Of a DNA stretch of 16,993 nucleotides, positions 7,901 to 14,572 are shown in pieces. Position numbers and translations under genes: made by a program. This DNA comes from GCA-2733415 sp964635575 (GTDB taxonomy: Bacteria; Bacteroidota; Bacteroidia; Flavobacteriales; Flavobacteriaceae), in assembly GCA_964635575.1 (NCBI GenBank), contig CAZWNY010000041.1:1-16993 (forward strand), read 5' to 3'. The notes under the pieces are model-generated. The model was not told the origin of the DNA, did no database searches, and saw nothing but the letters and a program-made list of their open reading frames with translations. Within the stretch, counting starts at the first letter, position 1; each line of letters begins with the position of its first letter.

Positions 7901-9175
7901 TTAAAATAGGTCGTCTGCGGTTATACTTTTACTTCTTTTGGTGTATGCTATTGATCGTTTTACGAAAAAATCTCCATGTTTGGTTCCTATAATTTCATCA
8001 TCAAACCATTCTGTTTCTGCTACTAATTTTTCATCTATATCAAATACTTTTCCAATACCGATACTTTCTAATGAGTTGTTAAAGCGGTTTTTTATAAATT
8101 CGTTTACTACTTTTTTTGGTAAAAAGTCTAATTCTCCTGCTTCAAAAATCCAATCAATAATATTACTTTCAGATTTAAATGCTTCTCGACACATTTCTTG
8201 TGTTGATGCTTCAAACTCTGCGTTAAACCAAGATGGATTTTCGTGCTTAATTACTTTTATAACATCAATACCAAAGTCTCCGTGTATTTGTTCTTCTTTT
8301 GATGTGGCTTCTACTACGTTCGAAATACCTTTTAATACATTTTTATGTTTATTAAATGCCATTATTATTAAAAATTGTGAAAATAAAGACACGTGTTCAA
8401 TAAATAATGAAAACAACAAAATTGATTCTGAAAACTCTTTATTATCATCACTTTTGGAATTTTTTAAAGCGGTTTCTAGGTATTGAACACGCTTCATTAT
8501 TACTGGTTTTTTCTTTAAGTTTTTAAATTCATTATTTAATCCTAATATTTCTAATAAATGTGAGTAAGCATCATGATGCCGTACTTCACTTTCAGCAAAT
8601 GTGGCTCCAACGGCACCTATTTCTGGTTTTGGCATTTTTACATGAATATCGCCCCAAAAGTTTTTTACGGCTACTTCTATTTGAGAAATTGCCAACATAG
8701 TATTTTTTATAGCGTTACATTCTGTTGCGCTTAGTCCTGTTTTAAAGTCTTGTATATCACTGGTGTAATTAAACTCGGTATGTATCCAATAGGAGTGACG
8801 TATTGCATTTACATATTCATATAACTGCGGGTATTCGTATGGTTTTAAAATGATACGTTTTTCAAAAATATCGGCTTGTCGCAAACGTGCTTGTTCATTA
8901 CGGTATAAAATATATGCTTTTGCTACGTTTGGGAATTCACTCTCCATTAGTTTTTCTTCAACAGTGTCTTGTACCTGTTCTACTGTTGGAATGTAGCCAA
9001 CGTGGCTTTCTTTTCTTTTTAAAAGAGTTGTTAATACTTTTTTTGAAATATTTTCCGCATCTTTTCGTGTACCATTATCAACAGAACTCATTGCTTTTTC
9101 TATTGCGTTGGTAATTTTATTTAAAACAAATGGCGCTGTTTCGTAATCTCTTTTTATAATTTGAAAAATTTCCAT
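7901..9175 (-). CDS. nrdB: Ribonucleoside-diphosphate reductase, beta (radical-generating) subunit with N-terminal ATP-cone
   Basis: Small subunit of 424 aa, about 50-100 residues longer than a plain NrdB. Residues 3-95 form an ATP-cone: IIKRD..., FVLNKITNAIEKAM, the HVGYIPTVEQVQDTVEEKL helix, and a closing AKAYILYRNEQARLR. The ferritin-like core follows. Metal ligands, aligned to E. coli NrdB, are E167, E197, H200, E260, E295 and H298. The first ligand is Glu rather than the Asp84 of E. coli. Y204 lies four residues after H200, the position of the E. coli radical Tyr122. The C-terminus SITADDLF is the expected tail that docks into NrdA. Flavobacterial NrdBs of this kind have been described as class Id with a dimanganese cofactor. 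A cone on NrdB has been characterised in Leeuwenhoekiella blandensis, where dATP-driven oligomerisation shuts the enzyme down. Applying this here is inference from domain layout. Confidence 0.95.
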   Translation of the reverse strand: MEIFQIIKRDYETAPFVLNKITNAIEKAMSSVDNGTRKDAENISKKVLTTLLKRKESHVGYIPTVEQVQDTVEEKLMESEFPNVAKAYILYRNEQARLRQADIFEKRIILKPYEYPQLYEYVNAIRHSYWIHTEFNYTSDIQDFKTGLSATECNAIKNTMLAISQIEVAVKNFWGDIHVKMPKPEIGAVGATFAESEVRHHDAYSHLLEILGLNNEFKNLKKKPVIMKRVQYLETALKNSKSDDNKEFSESILLFSLFIEHVSLFSQFLIIMAFNKHKNVLKGISNVVEATSKEEQIHGDFGIDVIKVIKHENPSWFNAEFEASTQEMCREAFKSESNIIDWIFEAGELDFLPKKVVNEFIKNRFNNSLESIGIGKVFDIDEKLVAETEWFDDEIIGTKHGDFFVKRSIAYTKRSKSITADDLF

Positions 9176-9571
9176 AATCTCTCTGTTTTAAACGGTCTGT
9201 TTATTGTGTAAATAGTTAAAAAACTACTTAATTATTAATTAAAAACAACTTATAAAGGGCTTCTTTTTTATTTAGTAAGGATAAAAAAGAAATGATTTTG
9301 GTTTGCTTTGCTTTTTTAACGAATAAAAATAGCGTGAAAATCAGCACTTATTTTGTGCCTTACAAATATTGTGAATTAACATCTATTTTAAGTGTATAAA
9401 AACGGAAAATATATAATAGGTTTTCAACATGTTTTTAACAACTACTGTAACTCCTTGATTTTATTGAGATTATTATATAAACACCTAACCACCTGAAAGA
9501 TTAGTATTTATGTTTTTTTATTGTTGATGGCAAGTGATAAAATAAGGCTTTTATTTTTTTATAAATTATTT
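9176..9571. other. 396-bp AT-rich intergenic region upstream of nrdB
   Basis: This gap between the DUF3109 stop and the nrdB start contains no open frame with coding character. It should carry the nrd promoter, but I found no full TAnnTTTG box reading toward nrdB. It holds a short dyad-like element, ACAAATATTGTG (9362-9373), a small hairpin GCAC/GTGC near 9343-9358, and a TTAATTATTAATTAA palindrome near 9229-9243. None of these can be assigned a function from sequence alone. Confidence 0.5.
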
Positions 9572-10156
9572 TTATTTTTGAATGGTTTTGGCTATTTTTT
9601 CTAATTCAGCATACCAAATTTTCCCAAATTTACGCAATAAAGATTCTTTTAAAAATTTATAAACGGGTACTTTTAAGGTTTTTCCTAAAAAACAAGCGTC
9701 ATTACAAATTGGCCAACTGTGATAATTTACCGCTGTAAATGAGCTGTAATTTTGTGTTCGAACTGGATATAAATGACACGATATTGGTTTTTTAAAATCT
9801 ATCACACCTGTTTTATGTGCTGCTTCTATACCACAAAGTGCTGTTTTTTTATCATCAAAAATAACATATACGCATTCTGCTCCGTTTATTAGTGTGGTTT
9901 CTAAGTCGCCCAAATCAGTTACAATTGATGTTCCTTGTTTTTCAATGGCATTAATACCTTCTTTACGTAAAAAGGGCTTTACTTTTTGATATATTTTTTT
10001 TAAAATAGCGACTTCTTCTTTTTCAAGAGGCGCGCCTGCTTCACCTGCTATACAACATTCGCCTTTACAGGCTCCTAAGTTACACACAAATTCTTTTTTT
10101 AAAATATCTTCGGAAACTATGGTTTTTTGTATTTGAAACATGTGTATTGGTTGCAT
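9572..10156 (-). CDS. DUF3109 family cysteine-rich protein
   Basis: Protein of 194 aa that I recognise as the DUF3109 family, common in Bacteroidetes and of unknown function. It has nine cysteines. C25, C30, C34 and C35 cluster in FVCNLGACKGECC, followed by C95, C108, C127 (ISCHLYP), C151 and C155. The spacing resembles the YkgJ-type CxxxxCxxxCC metal or Fe-S binding proteins, so metal binding is plausible but unproven. There is no signal peptide, so it should be cytosolic. Two starts are possible: the ATG at 10156, with an A-rich upstream stretch, and Met6 at 10141 (MFQIQKTIVSEDI), which fits how I recall family members beginning. It is divergent from the MarC gene across 100 bp with a -7-like box for each direction. 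The long gap downstream separates it from nrdB. Confidence 0.85.
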   Translation of the reverse strand: MQPIHMFQIQKTIVSEDILKKEFVCNLGACKGECCIAGEAGAPLEKEEVAILKKIYQKVKPFLRKEGINAIEKQGTSIVTDLGDLETTLINGAECVYVIFDDKKTALCGIEAAHKTGVIDFKKPISCHLYPVRTQNYSSFTAVNYHSWPICNDACFLGKTLKVPVYKFLKESLLRKFGKIWYAELEKIAKTIQK

Positions 10157-10197
10157 TTTTAATTGTAAAACAGGTTGATTTTTTAAAAAATTGATTA

Positions 10198-10205
10198 CAA
10201 AAGTA
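10198..10205 (-). promoter_or_regulatory. -7 promoter box for the DUF3109 gene
   Basis: The minus strand reads TACTTTTG, matching TAnnTTTG, 41 nt before the ATG at 10156. A -33 TTG at good spacing was not found. It is paired back-to-back with a box for the divergent MarC gene. Confidence 0.42.
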
Positions 10206-10237
10206 ATACTTTTATAGATTATATTATTTTAATAGTA

Positions 10238-10245
10238 TAATTTTG
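10238..10245 (+). promoter_or_regulatory. -7 promoter box for the MarC-family gene
   Basis: TAATTTTG matches TAnnTTTG. Transcription would start only a few bases before the ATG at 10257. That favours either a nearly leaderless mRNA or use of the second methionine codon at 10269. No -33 TTG is seen at normal spacing. Confidence 0.4.
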
Positions 10246-10256
10246 TAAAAAATTAA

Positions 10257-10865
10257 ATGAGTCATATTATGTATTTAGATTTTATAGAAATTGCAAAAGC
10301 AAGTGTAATTTTATTTGCGGTTATAGACATTGTTGGTTCTTTACCTATAATTGTAAAGCTTAAAAAAAATGCAGGTGGAGTTATTCAGAGTGAAAAAGCA
10401 TCATTAATAGCGGGTGTTATTATGTTACTATTTTTATTTATTGGAGAAAAATTACTGCGTTTTATTGGTATTGACGCTGCGTCTTTTGGTATTGCAGGTG
10501 CTTTTATTTTGTTTTTTATGGCTTTAGAAATGGTTTTGGGAATTAACTTATTTAAACAAGATGAAAATACCGCCAAAACGGCTTCGGTTGTTCCTTTGGC
10601 ATTTCCGATGATTGCTGGCGCTGGTAGTATGACTTCTATATTGTCTTTACGTGCAGAATATGAGTCTGTTAATATTGCAATTGCAATTGTTTTAAATATT
10701 GCGATTGTATATTTAGTTTTAAAAATGAGCGGTTGGTTTGAAAAAAAATTAGGAAAAGGTGGTATTGCAATTATCGAAAAAGTATTTGGAATTATATTAC
10801 TTGCGATTGCTGTTAAGTTATTTACAAACGGTATTAAAGCAACTTTTTTTTCGAGTTTATTATAA
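10257..10865 (+). CDS. MarC family integral membrane protein
   Basis: Membrane protein of 202 aa, typical length for the MarC (UPF0056) family, whose transport substrate is not established. Six hydrophobic segments can be drawn at about residues 12-32, 46-66, 76-97, 108-130, 136-157 and 174-196. Family marks are the early SVILFAVIDIVGSLP, the central VPLAFPMIAGAGSMTSIL, and the closing GIILLAIAVKLFTNGIK. The start may be M1 (10257) or M5 (10269, MYLDFIEIAK). The closeness of the upstream -7 box gives some weight to M5. Historical links of MarC to multiple antibiotic resistance in E. coli were not upheld, so resistance should not be read into this gene. It is divergent from DUF3109 and followed 95 bp later by a small membrane protein gene. 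Confidence 0.92.
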   Translation: MSHIMYLDFIEIAKASVILFAVIDIVGSLPIIVKLKKNAGGVIQSEKASLIAGVIMLLFLFIGEKLLRFIGIDAASFGIAGAFILFFMALEMVLGINLFKQDENTAKTASVVPLAFPMIAGAGSMTSILSLRAEYESVNIAIAIVLNIAIVYLVLKMSGWFEKKLGKGGIAIIEKVFGIILLAIAVKLFTNGIKATFFSSLL

Positions 10866-10960
10866 TTAAAACATCTTAAATTACCCAATATAACATCTTG
10901 TTTTAACGACATTTCATATGTTTTTAGCAAGAAAATAATATGAATTAAAAAAATATTTAA

Positions 10961-11158
10961 ATGAAATTACTTAACCCTATTTTTGTTGTACTAGCTTTAG
11001 TTTTTGTTATTTTTAACGTAACTAAGTTGGACTTTAATAATCTTTTTGAAGGCGATAGCAGCATTGCTCTAATTGGCATTGTTTCGAGTATTATTGTTTT
11101 GGTTTTACTTTCTATTTTAAAAAAATCGAAAGATATTGAGCGGAAAATGAAATTATAA
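10961..11158 (+). CDS. Small two-helix membrane protein, unknown function
   Basis: A 65-aa open frame with coding-like composition that I cannot assign to a named family. It has two hydrophobic segments, about residues 5-22 (NPIFVVLALVFVIFNVTK) and 35-54 (IALIGIVSSIIVLVLLSIL), joined by a short acidic loop (DFNNLFEGD). The C-terminal tail, KKSKDIERKMKL, is strongly basic. The positive-inside rule suggests the tail and N-terminus are cytosolic. It follows the MarC gene by 95 bp on the same strand and may be read with it, though a weak 8-bp dyad lies between them. Its stop is followed at once by an inverted repeat and then the decayed regulator. The upstream A-rich run (ttaaaaaaatatttaa) fits Bacteroidetes translation starts. 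Confidence 0.65.
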   Translation: MKLLNPIFVVLALVFVIFNVTKLDFNNLFEGDSSIALIGIVSSIIVLVLLSILKKSKDIERKMKL

Positions 11159-11160
11159 AT

Positions 11161-11217
11161 ATTGCTTTTTAGCGTGTTTTTATAAATAATTTAAGAACTC
11201 GCATACAAAAAAGCAAT
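11161..11217. repeat. 10-bp inverted repeat after the small membrane protein gene
   Basis: ATTGCTTTTT (11161-11170) is perfectly repeated in inverse as AAAAAGCAAT (11208-11217), with a 37-nt spacer. It begins 2 nt after the preceding stop codon. The long loop and lack of a T-run after the second arm argue against a simple terminator. Confidence 0.4.
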
Positions 11218-11271
11218 GTTTACGACTACAATTAACACGAAATTACCTAAAAATTAATTGCAACACATAAT

Positions 11272-11771
11272 TTATTCTTGGTTTTTTTAGATCTAAAAAT
11301 GCCTTACGGAAACGCTTTTAACTTATTAGATAAGTTAACCGATATTAATTTTGAAACCATTTTTGTAACCGCTTATAATCACTATGCTTTAAATTATCAA
11401 GCCTCCTAATTATTTACTAAAACCCATATCTATTAATCAGTTAATTAGTGCTGTAAATAATGTAAGTTAAATTCAAAGAACTGCATCAAACCCTAATTAC
11501 ACCCAAAAATAAAGTAGTACAAAATAAAATAATCGTACCACAATTAGATGGATTTTAAAGTTATAGAAACAAAAAACATATTATACTGTAAAGCAGACGA
11601 TAATTATACTGAAATTTATCTGAATAAAGGGAAATTAGTTGCCAGTAAAACATTTTAAATGGATTTTACACAAATTTTGGATTTGCACACATACATAAAT
11701 CATACATCGTAAACGTATCAATAACACGTTATCAAAAAATAAAAGGAAAACTACTACGTTATTTTAAATAG
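11272..11771 (+). pseudogene. Decayed LytTR-type response regulator (receiver remnant plus LytTR DNA-binding domain)
   Basis: Five pieces in shifting frames together spell a LytTR-family response regulator. (1) 11272-11406 reads FLDLKMPYGNAFNLLDKL, then NFETIFVTAYNHYAL: the receiver phosphoacceptor Asp and the conserved Thr/Ala region; it stops at TAA 11407. (2) 11408-11467, in another frame, reads NYLLKPISINQLISAVNNV, which holds the receiver's conserved K-P. (3) 11526-11555 reads KIIVPQLDGF. (4) 11557-11655, after one extra T, reads KVIETKNILYCKADDNYTEI, then YLNKGKLVASKTF, a classic LytTR start. (5) 11682-11771 reads FAHIHKSYIVNVSITRYQKI, then KGKLLRYFK and TAG, the LytTR C-terminus. The first roughly 45 receiver residues, with the acidic pocket, are not recognisable upstream. 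At least three frameshifts and in-frame stops make a working product unlikely unless sequencing is at fault. LytTR regulators usually pair with a 7TM-type histidine kinase; none is nearby. Confidence 0.88.
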
Positions 11772-11831
11772 TTAATCTCACTATTTTTTATAAAACTATT
11801 CCGTCTCAAAAAAGTCTTTTATACTTTTTTA

Positions 11832-11860
11832 TTGAAGTCTTTATACTTTTAATATATTTG
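11832..11860 (+). promoter_or_regulatory. Promoter of pyrH-frr
   Basis: TTG (11832-11834), an 18-nt spacer and TATATTTG (11853-11860) match the Bacteroidetes TTG-N17-23-TAnnTTTG promoter. It is followed by CA and an ATG 18 nt later. This is the clearest promoter in the window, and it supports starting pyrH at 11879 and not at the upstream in-frame ATG at 11858, which lies inside the -7 box. Confidence 0.72.
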
Positions 11861-11878
11861 CATAAACAAAATAACACC

Positions 11879-12583
11879 ATGAAATACAAAAGAATACTTT
11901 TAAAGCTATCAGGCGAAGCACTAATGGGCGACAGACAATACGGTATTGACCCTAAAAGATTAGCTGAATACGCTGAAGACATTAAAGTATTAGTTAGTAA
12001 AGGGCTTGAAATTGCCATTGTAATTGGTGGTGGAAACATTTTTAGAGGTGTTGCGGGTGCTAGTAATGGTATGGATAGAGTTCAAGGAGATTATATGGGA
12101 ATGTTAGCCACTGTAATTAACGGATTAGCACTACAAAGCGCTTTAGAAGACACAGGGGTTCAAACACGTTTACAAACGGCTATTAAAATTGAAGCCATGG
12201 CAGAACCTTATATTAAACGTAAAGCAGTACGTCATTTAGAAAAAGGACGTGTTGTTATTTTTGGTTCAGGTACAGGAAACCCGTATTTCACAACCGATTC
12301 CGCAGCCGTTTTACGAGCAATAGAAATTAATGCTGAAGTAATTTTAAAAGGAACTCGTGTAGATGGTATTTATAATGAAGATCCAGAAAAAAACCCAGAA
12401 GCAGTAAAATACGAAACCATTAGCTTTAACGAAGTAATACAAAAAGGACTAAAAGTAATGGACATGACTGCCTTTACACTAAGTCAAGAAAACAAATTAC
12501 CAATAATTGTATTTGATATGAATACACGTGGCAATTTATTAAAAGTAGTATCAGGAGAAAAAATAGGAACAATGGTAAGCTAA
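11879..12583 (+). CDS. pyrH: Uridylate kinase (UMP kinase)
   Basis: Phosphorylates UMP to UDP with ATP in pyrimidine nucleotide synthesis; cytosolic, usually hexameric. The product is 234 aa from the ATG at 11879. The frame is open seven codons further up, but that ATG lies inside the -7 promoter box, and MKYKRILLKLSGEALMG is the canonical family N-terminus. Amino acid kinase marks are K9 in KLSGE, the glycine-rich VIGGGNIFRG (48-57), DYMGMLATVING (71-82), GTGNPYFTTD (131-140), which is characteristic of bacterial UMP kinases, and KGTRVDGIYNEDP (157-169). It is followed by frr 123 bp downstream, the usual pairing. The rpsB-tsf genes that commonly precede pyrH in bacteria are absent; a decayed regulator lies there instead. 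Confidence 0.97.
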   Translation: MKYKRILLKLSGEALMGDRQYGIDPKRLAEYAEDIKVLVSKGLEIAIVIGGGNIFRGVAGASNGMDRVQGDYMGMLATVINGLALQSALEDTGVQTRLQTAIKIEAMAEPYIKRKAVRHLEKGRVVIFGSGTGNPYFTTDSAAVLRAIEINAEVILKGTRVDGIYNEDPEKNPEAVKYETISFNEVIQKGLKVMDMTAFTLSQENKLPIIVFDMNTRGNLLKVVSGEKIGTMVS

Positions 12584-12584
12584 C

Positions 12585-12612
12585 CTATTTTAGATTTTTA
12601 TATCTAAAATAG
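12585..12612. repeat. Perfect 11-bp inverted repeat between pyrH and frr
   Basis: CTATTTTAGAT (12585-12595) and ATCTAAAATAG (12602-12612) flank a 6-nt loop, starting 2 nt after the pyrH stop. No U-tract follows, so it is not a standard Rho-independent terminator. It could protect the pyrH 3' end, serve as a processing site or lower frr read-through. A second small hairpin, ATCGC-TCT-GCGAT (12670-12682), lies just before frr and is followed by TAATTTTA. Confidence 0.6.
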
Positions 12613-12706
12613 TTGGCGTAACTTTTGCTTAAAACAACAGATAAACCGATTAATTAAACCTTTAAGGATATCGCTCTGCGATTAATTTTACTAAAAAAAT
12701 AACATT

Positions 12707-13261
12707 ATGGAAGAAATTAAATTTATTATAGACACCGCAAAAGAGGGAATGGAAAATGCATTAGCACATTTAGATAAACAATTATTGCGTATTAGAGCAG
12801 GAAAAGCAACTCCTGCAATGTTAGGTACAGTTATGGTTGATTATTACGGATCTTCCACGCCTCTTTCTCAAGTTGCAAACGTAGCCACACCAGACGCACG
12901 TACCATTACCGTACAACCTTGGGAAAAAAATTTATTAACCGAAATTGAAAAAGCAATTACTTATGCTAATTTAGGCTTTAATCCAATGAATAACGGTGAA
13001 AGCATTATTATTAGCGTGCCACCATTAACAGAGGAAAGAAGACGTGAATTAGCCAAACAAGCAAAATCAGAAACAGAAGATGCAAAAGTAGGTGTCCGTA
13101 ATAGTCGTAAAGAAGCAAATAACGAAATTAAAAAATTAGACGATGCCTCTGAGGATATGAAAAAAAATGCAGAAACCGAAGTTCAAAAATTAACCGATAC
13201 GTTTAGTGAAAAAATTGAAAAAATTTTCAGCGCAAAAGAAATAGAAATTATGAAAGTATAG
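12707..13261 (+). CDS. frr: Ribosome recycling factor
   Basis: Releases the ribosome from mRNA after termination, acting with EF-G in the cytosol. The 184 aa match the family length exactly. The conserved marks are in order: LRIRAGKATPAML (27-39), with R30 in the first helix of the triple-helix bundle; the VDYYGSSTPLSQVANV hinge and start of the beta domain (44-59); PDARTITVQPWEK (62-74); and VPPLTEERRRELAK (104-117), followed by the RNSRKEAN helix (131-138). It lies 123 bp after pyrH, probably on the same transcript, since no TAnnTTTG box is seen in the gap. Two small hairpins in that gap might tune the ratio of the two products. Confidence 0.97.
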   Translation: MEEIKFIIDTAKEGMENALAHLDKQLLRIRAGKATPAMLGTVMVDYYGSSTPLSQVANVATPDARTITVQPWEKNLLTEIEKAITYANLGFNPMNNGESIIISVPPLTEERRRELAKQAKSETEDAKVGVRNSRKEANNEIKKLDDASEDMKKNAETEVQKLTDTFSEKIEKIFSAKEIEIMKV

Positions 13262-13323
13262 CTTTTATTCTTTAGGATAAATATTTAACTGCATAAAACA
13301 TAACCCGTAATGTGTTTTAAAAA

Positions 13324-13331
13324 TAAATTTG
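13324..13331 (+). promoter_or_regulatory. -7 promoter box for the YdjM-like gene
   Basis: TAAATTTG matches TAnnTTTG and lies 21 nt before the ATG at 13353, a normal leader length. A -33 TTG is not present at normal spacing. If real, it starts transcription independently of pyrH-frr. Confidence 0.45.
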
Positions 13332-13352
13332 AATCAATAAAATAATTATTTA

Positions 13353-14360
13353 ATGGATTCATTAACACAAATAGTATTAGGAGCAGCTGTTGGAGAGGCC
13401 GTTTTAGGAAAAAAAATAGGTAACAAAGCAATTTTATGGGGAGCAATAGCAGGAACTATTCCTGATTTAGATATACTCTCCAAATATTTTACCGATACGG
13501 TGTCGGCTTTAGAAATTCATAGAGGTTTTACCCATTCTTTATTTTTTTGCATTCTTTTTTCACCAATAATGGCTTGGTTAATGCAAAAAATCTATAAAAC
13601 TAAAGAAGCTACTTTTAAACAATGGACGCTTTTTTATTTTTTAGTTTTAATAACACATCCTTTATTAGATGCACACACTACTTGGGGAACAAAGTTTTTT
13701 TGGCCTTTAGATATTCGTTTAGCATATAAAAATATTTTTGTAATAGATCCAATATATACCTTACCATTATTGTTTTCTATTATAGCAATACTATTTTATA
13801 AACGAACAAATCCCATCCGAAAAAAAATAAATAATTTGGGTTTAATTATCAGTTCTTCGTATATGGTACTGACAATAATTTTTAAATCAGTTAGTTATAA
13901 CGTGTTTAAAAAAAGCTTACAAGAACAACAAATAAGTTATACCAATATTATAGTAAAACCAACAGCCTTAAATAGTGTTTTATGGGTTGCAAACGTAAAA
14001 ACGAAAAACTCCTACTTGATAGGTTACTATTCTCTTTTAGATAAGAGCAAAAAAATAACATTTACTTCGTATCCAAAAAATCACGAATTACTTGGGAGTT
14101 TAAAAAACAACCCTAAAGTAAAAAGATTAATCGCTATTACCGAATCATGGTTTACAATATCAAAAATTGATAATAAACTCTATTTAAACGACTTACGCTT
14201 CGGAGTTTTATCTATGAAACCTAATGAAAATAGATTTGTTTTTAGTTTTTTAATAGAAAATACTGATAATAAATTGATTATTTCTCAAAATAAAAATAAA
14301 ATAGAAGATGGTCAAGAAATTATTTTGAACTTATGGAAAAGGATAAAAGGTGTTTATTAA
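13353..14360 (+). CDS. YdjM/YfhP-type membrane-bound metal-dependent hydrolase (DUF457-like)
   Basis: Inner membrane protein of 335 aa. It matches the family annotated as membrane-bound metal-dependent hydrolase (YdjM, COG1988 type); the substrate and even catalysis are not established for the family. Marks in order: MDSLTQIVLGAAVGEAVLG (1-19), GAIAGTIPDLDIL with acidic D38 and D40, HRGFTHS (56-62), HPLLDAHTTWG (102-112), and D132 in the FVIDPIYTLPLL segment. These His/Asp residues form the presumed metal site. Hydrophobic helices occupy roughly 25-36, 60-78, 90-104, 133-147 and 162-178. The last 155 residues or so are soluble-looking, rich in lysine and asparagine, and look like a beta-rich extramembrane domain. 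The gene lies 91 bp after frr with its own -7-like box and is followed by a 212-bp gap. Confidence 0.85.
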   Translation: MDSLTQIVLGAAVGEAVLGKKIGNKAILWGAIAGTIPDLDILSKYFTDTVSALEIHRGFTHSLFFCILFSPIMAWLMQKIYKTKEATFKQWTLFYFLVLITHPLLDAHTTWGTKFFWPLDIRLAYKNIFVIDPIYTLPLLFSIIAILFYKRTNPIRKKINNLGLIISSSYMVLTIIFKSVSYNVFKKSLQEQQISYTNIIVKPTALNSVLWVANVKTKNSYLIGYYSLLDKSKKITFTSYPKNHELLGSLKNNPKVKRLIAITESWFTISKIDNKLYLNDLRFGVLSMKPNENRFVFSFLIENTDNKLIISQNKNKIEDGQEIILNLWKRIKGVY

Positions 14361-14546
14361 TTTTCGAAAACGATTTTAATTATGAAAAATCTATTTAATA
14401 AACTTGTATCACAAAAAATTGAATTTAGCATACATTTATAAAAATCCATTTTGGTTTTAAATACTAAATTTTTCAAATATATTTACATCGAAAAAGGCTT
14501 TCAAAATTAAGATTTAATACTTTCTTTATAATACTAACAAATTAAG

Positions 14547-14554
14547 TACCTTTA
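14547..14554 (+). promoter_or_regulatory. Promoter-like -7 box for the RND/MMPL exporter gene
   Basis: TACCTTTA differs from TAnnTTTG in the last base. It is followed by CATC and, 18 nt later, by the ATG at 14573, a good leader length. A similar TATATTTA with CATC lies upstream at 14478-14485. No clear -33 element was seen. Confidence 0.4.
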
Positions 14555-14572
14555 CATCTTTAAACTCAATAT

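Noticed and set aside
7938..8486. 182-codon open frame on the plus strand
   Set aside because: It is antisense to nrdB, whose metal-ligand motifs are unmistakable; the product is serine/isoleucine-rich with no recognisable domain.
9362..9373. ACAAATATTGTG as an NrdR box
   Set aside because: Only a partial, single-copy match to the NrdR consensus, and functional NrdR sites normally come as a spaced pair near the promoter.
10866..10906. TTAAAACA / TGTTTTAA dyad as a MarC terminator
   Set aside because: The 8-bp AT-rich arms are 25 nt apart and no T-run follows, so a terminator cannot be supported.
10385..10930. 181-codon open frame on the minus strand
   Set aside because: It lies antisense to the MarC gene, which has clear family motifs. 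The product is an isoleucine/lysine-rich low-complexity read of the opposite strand.
11806..12039. 77-codon open frame on the minus strand over the pyrH start
   Set aside because: It overlaps the pyrH promoter and N-terminus antisense and has no supporting motif.
14382..14441. Mini-frame MKNLFNKLVSQKIEFSIHL after the YdjM-like gene
   Set aside because: Nineteen codons, no promoter or homology clue; expected by chance in AT-rich spacer.
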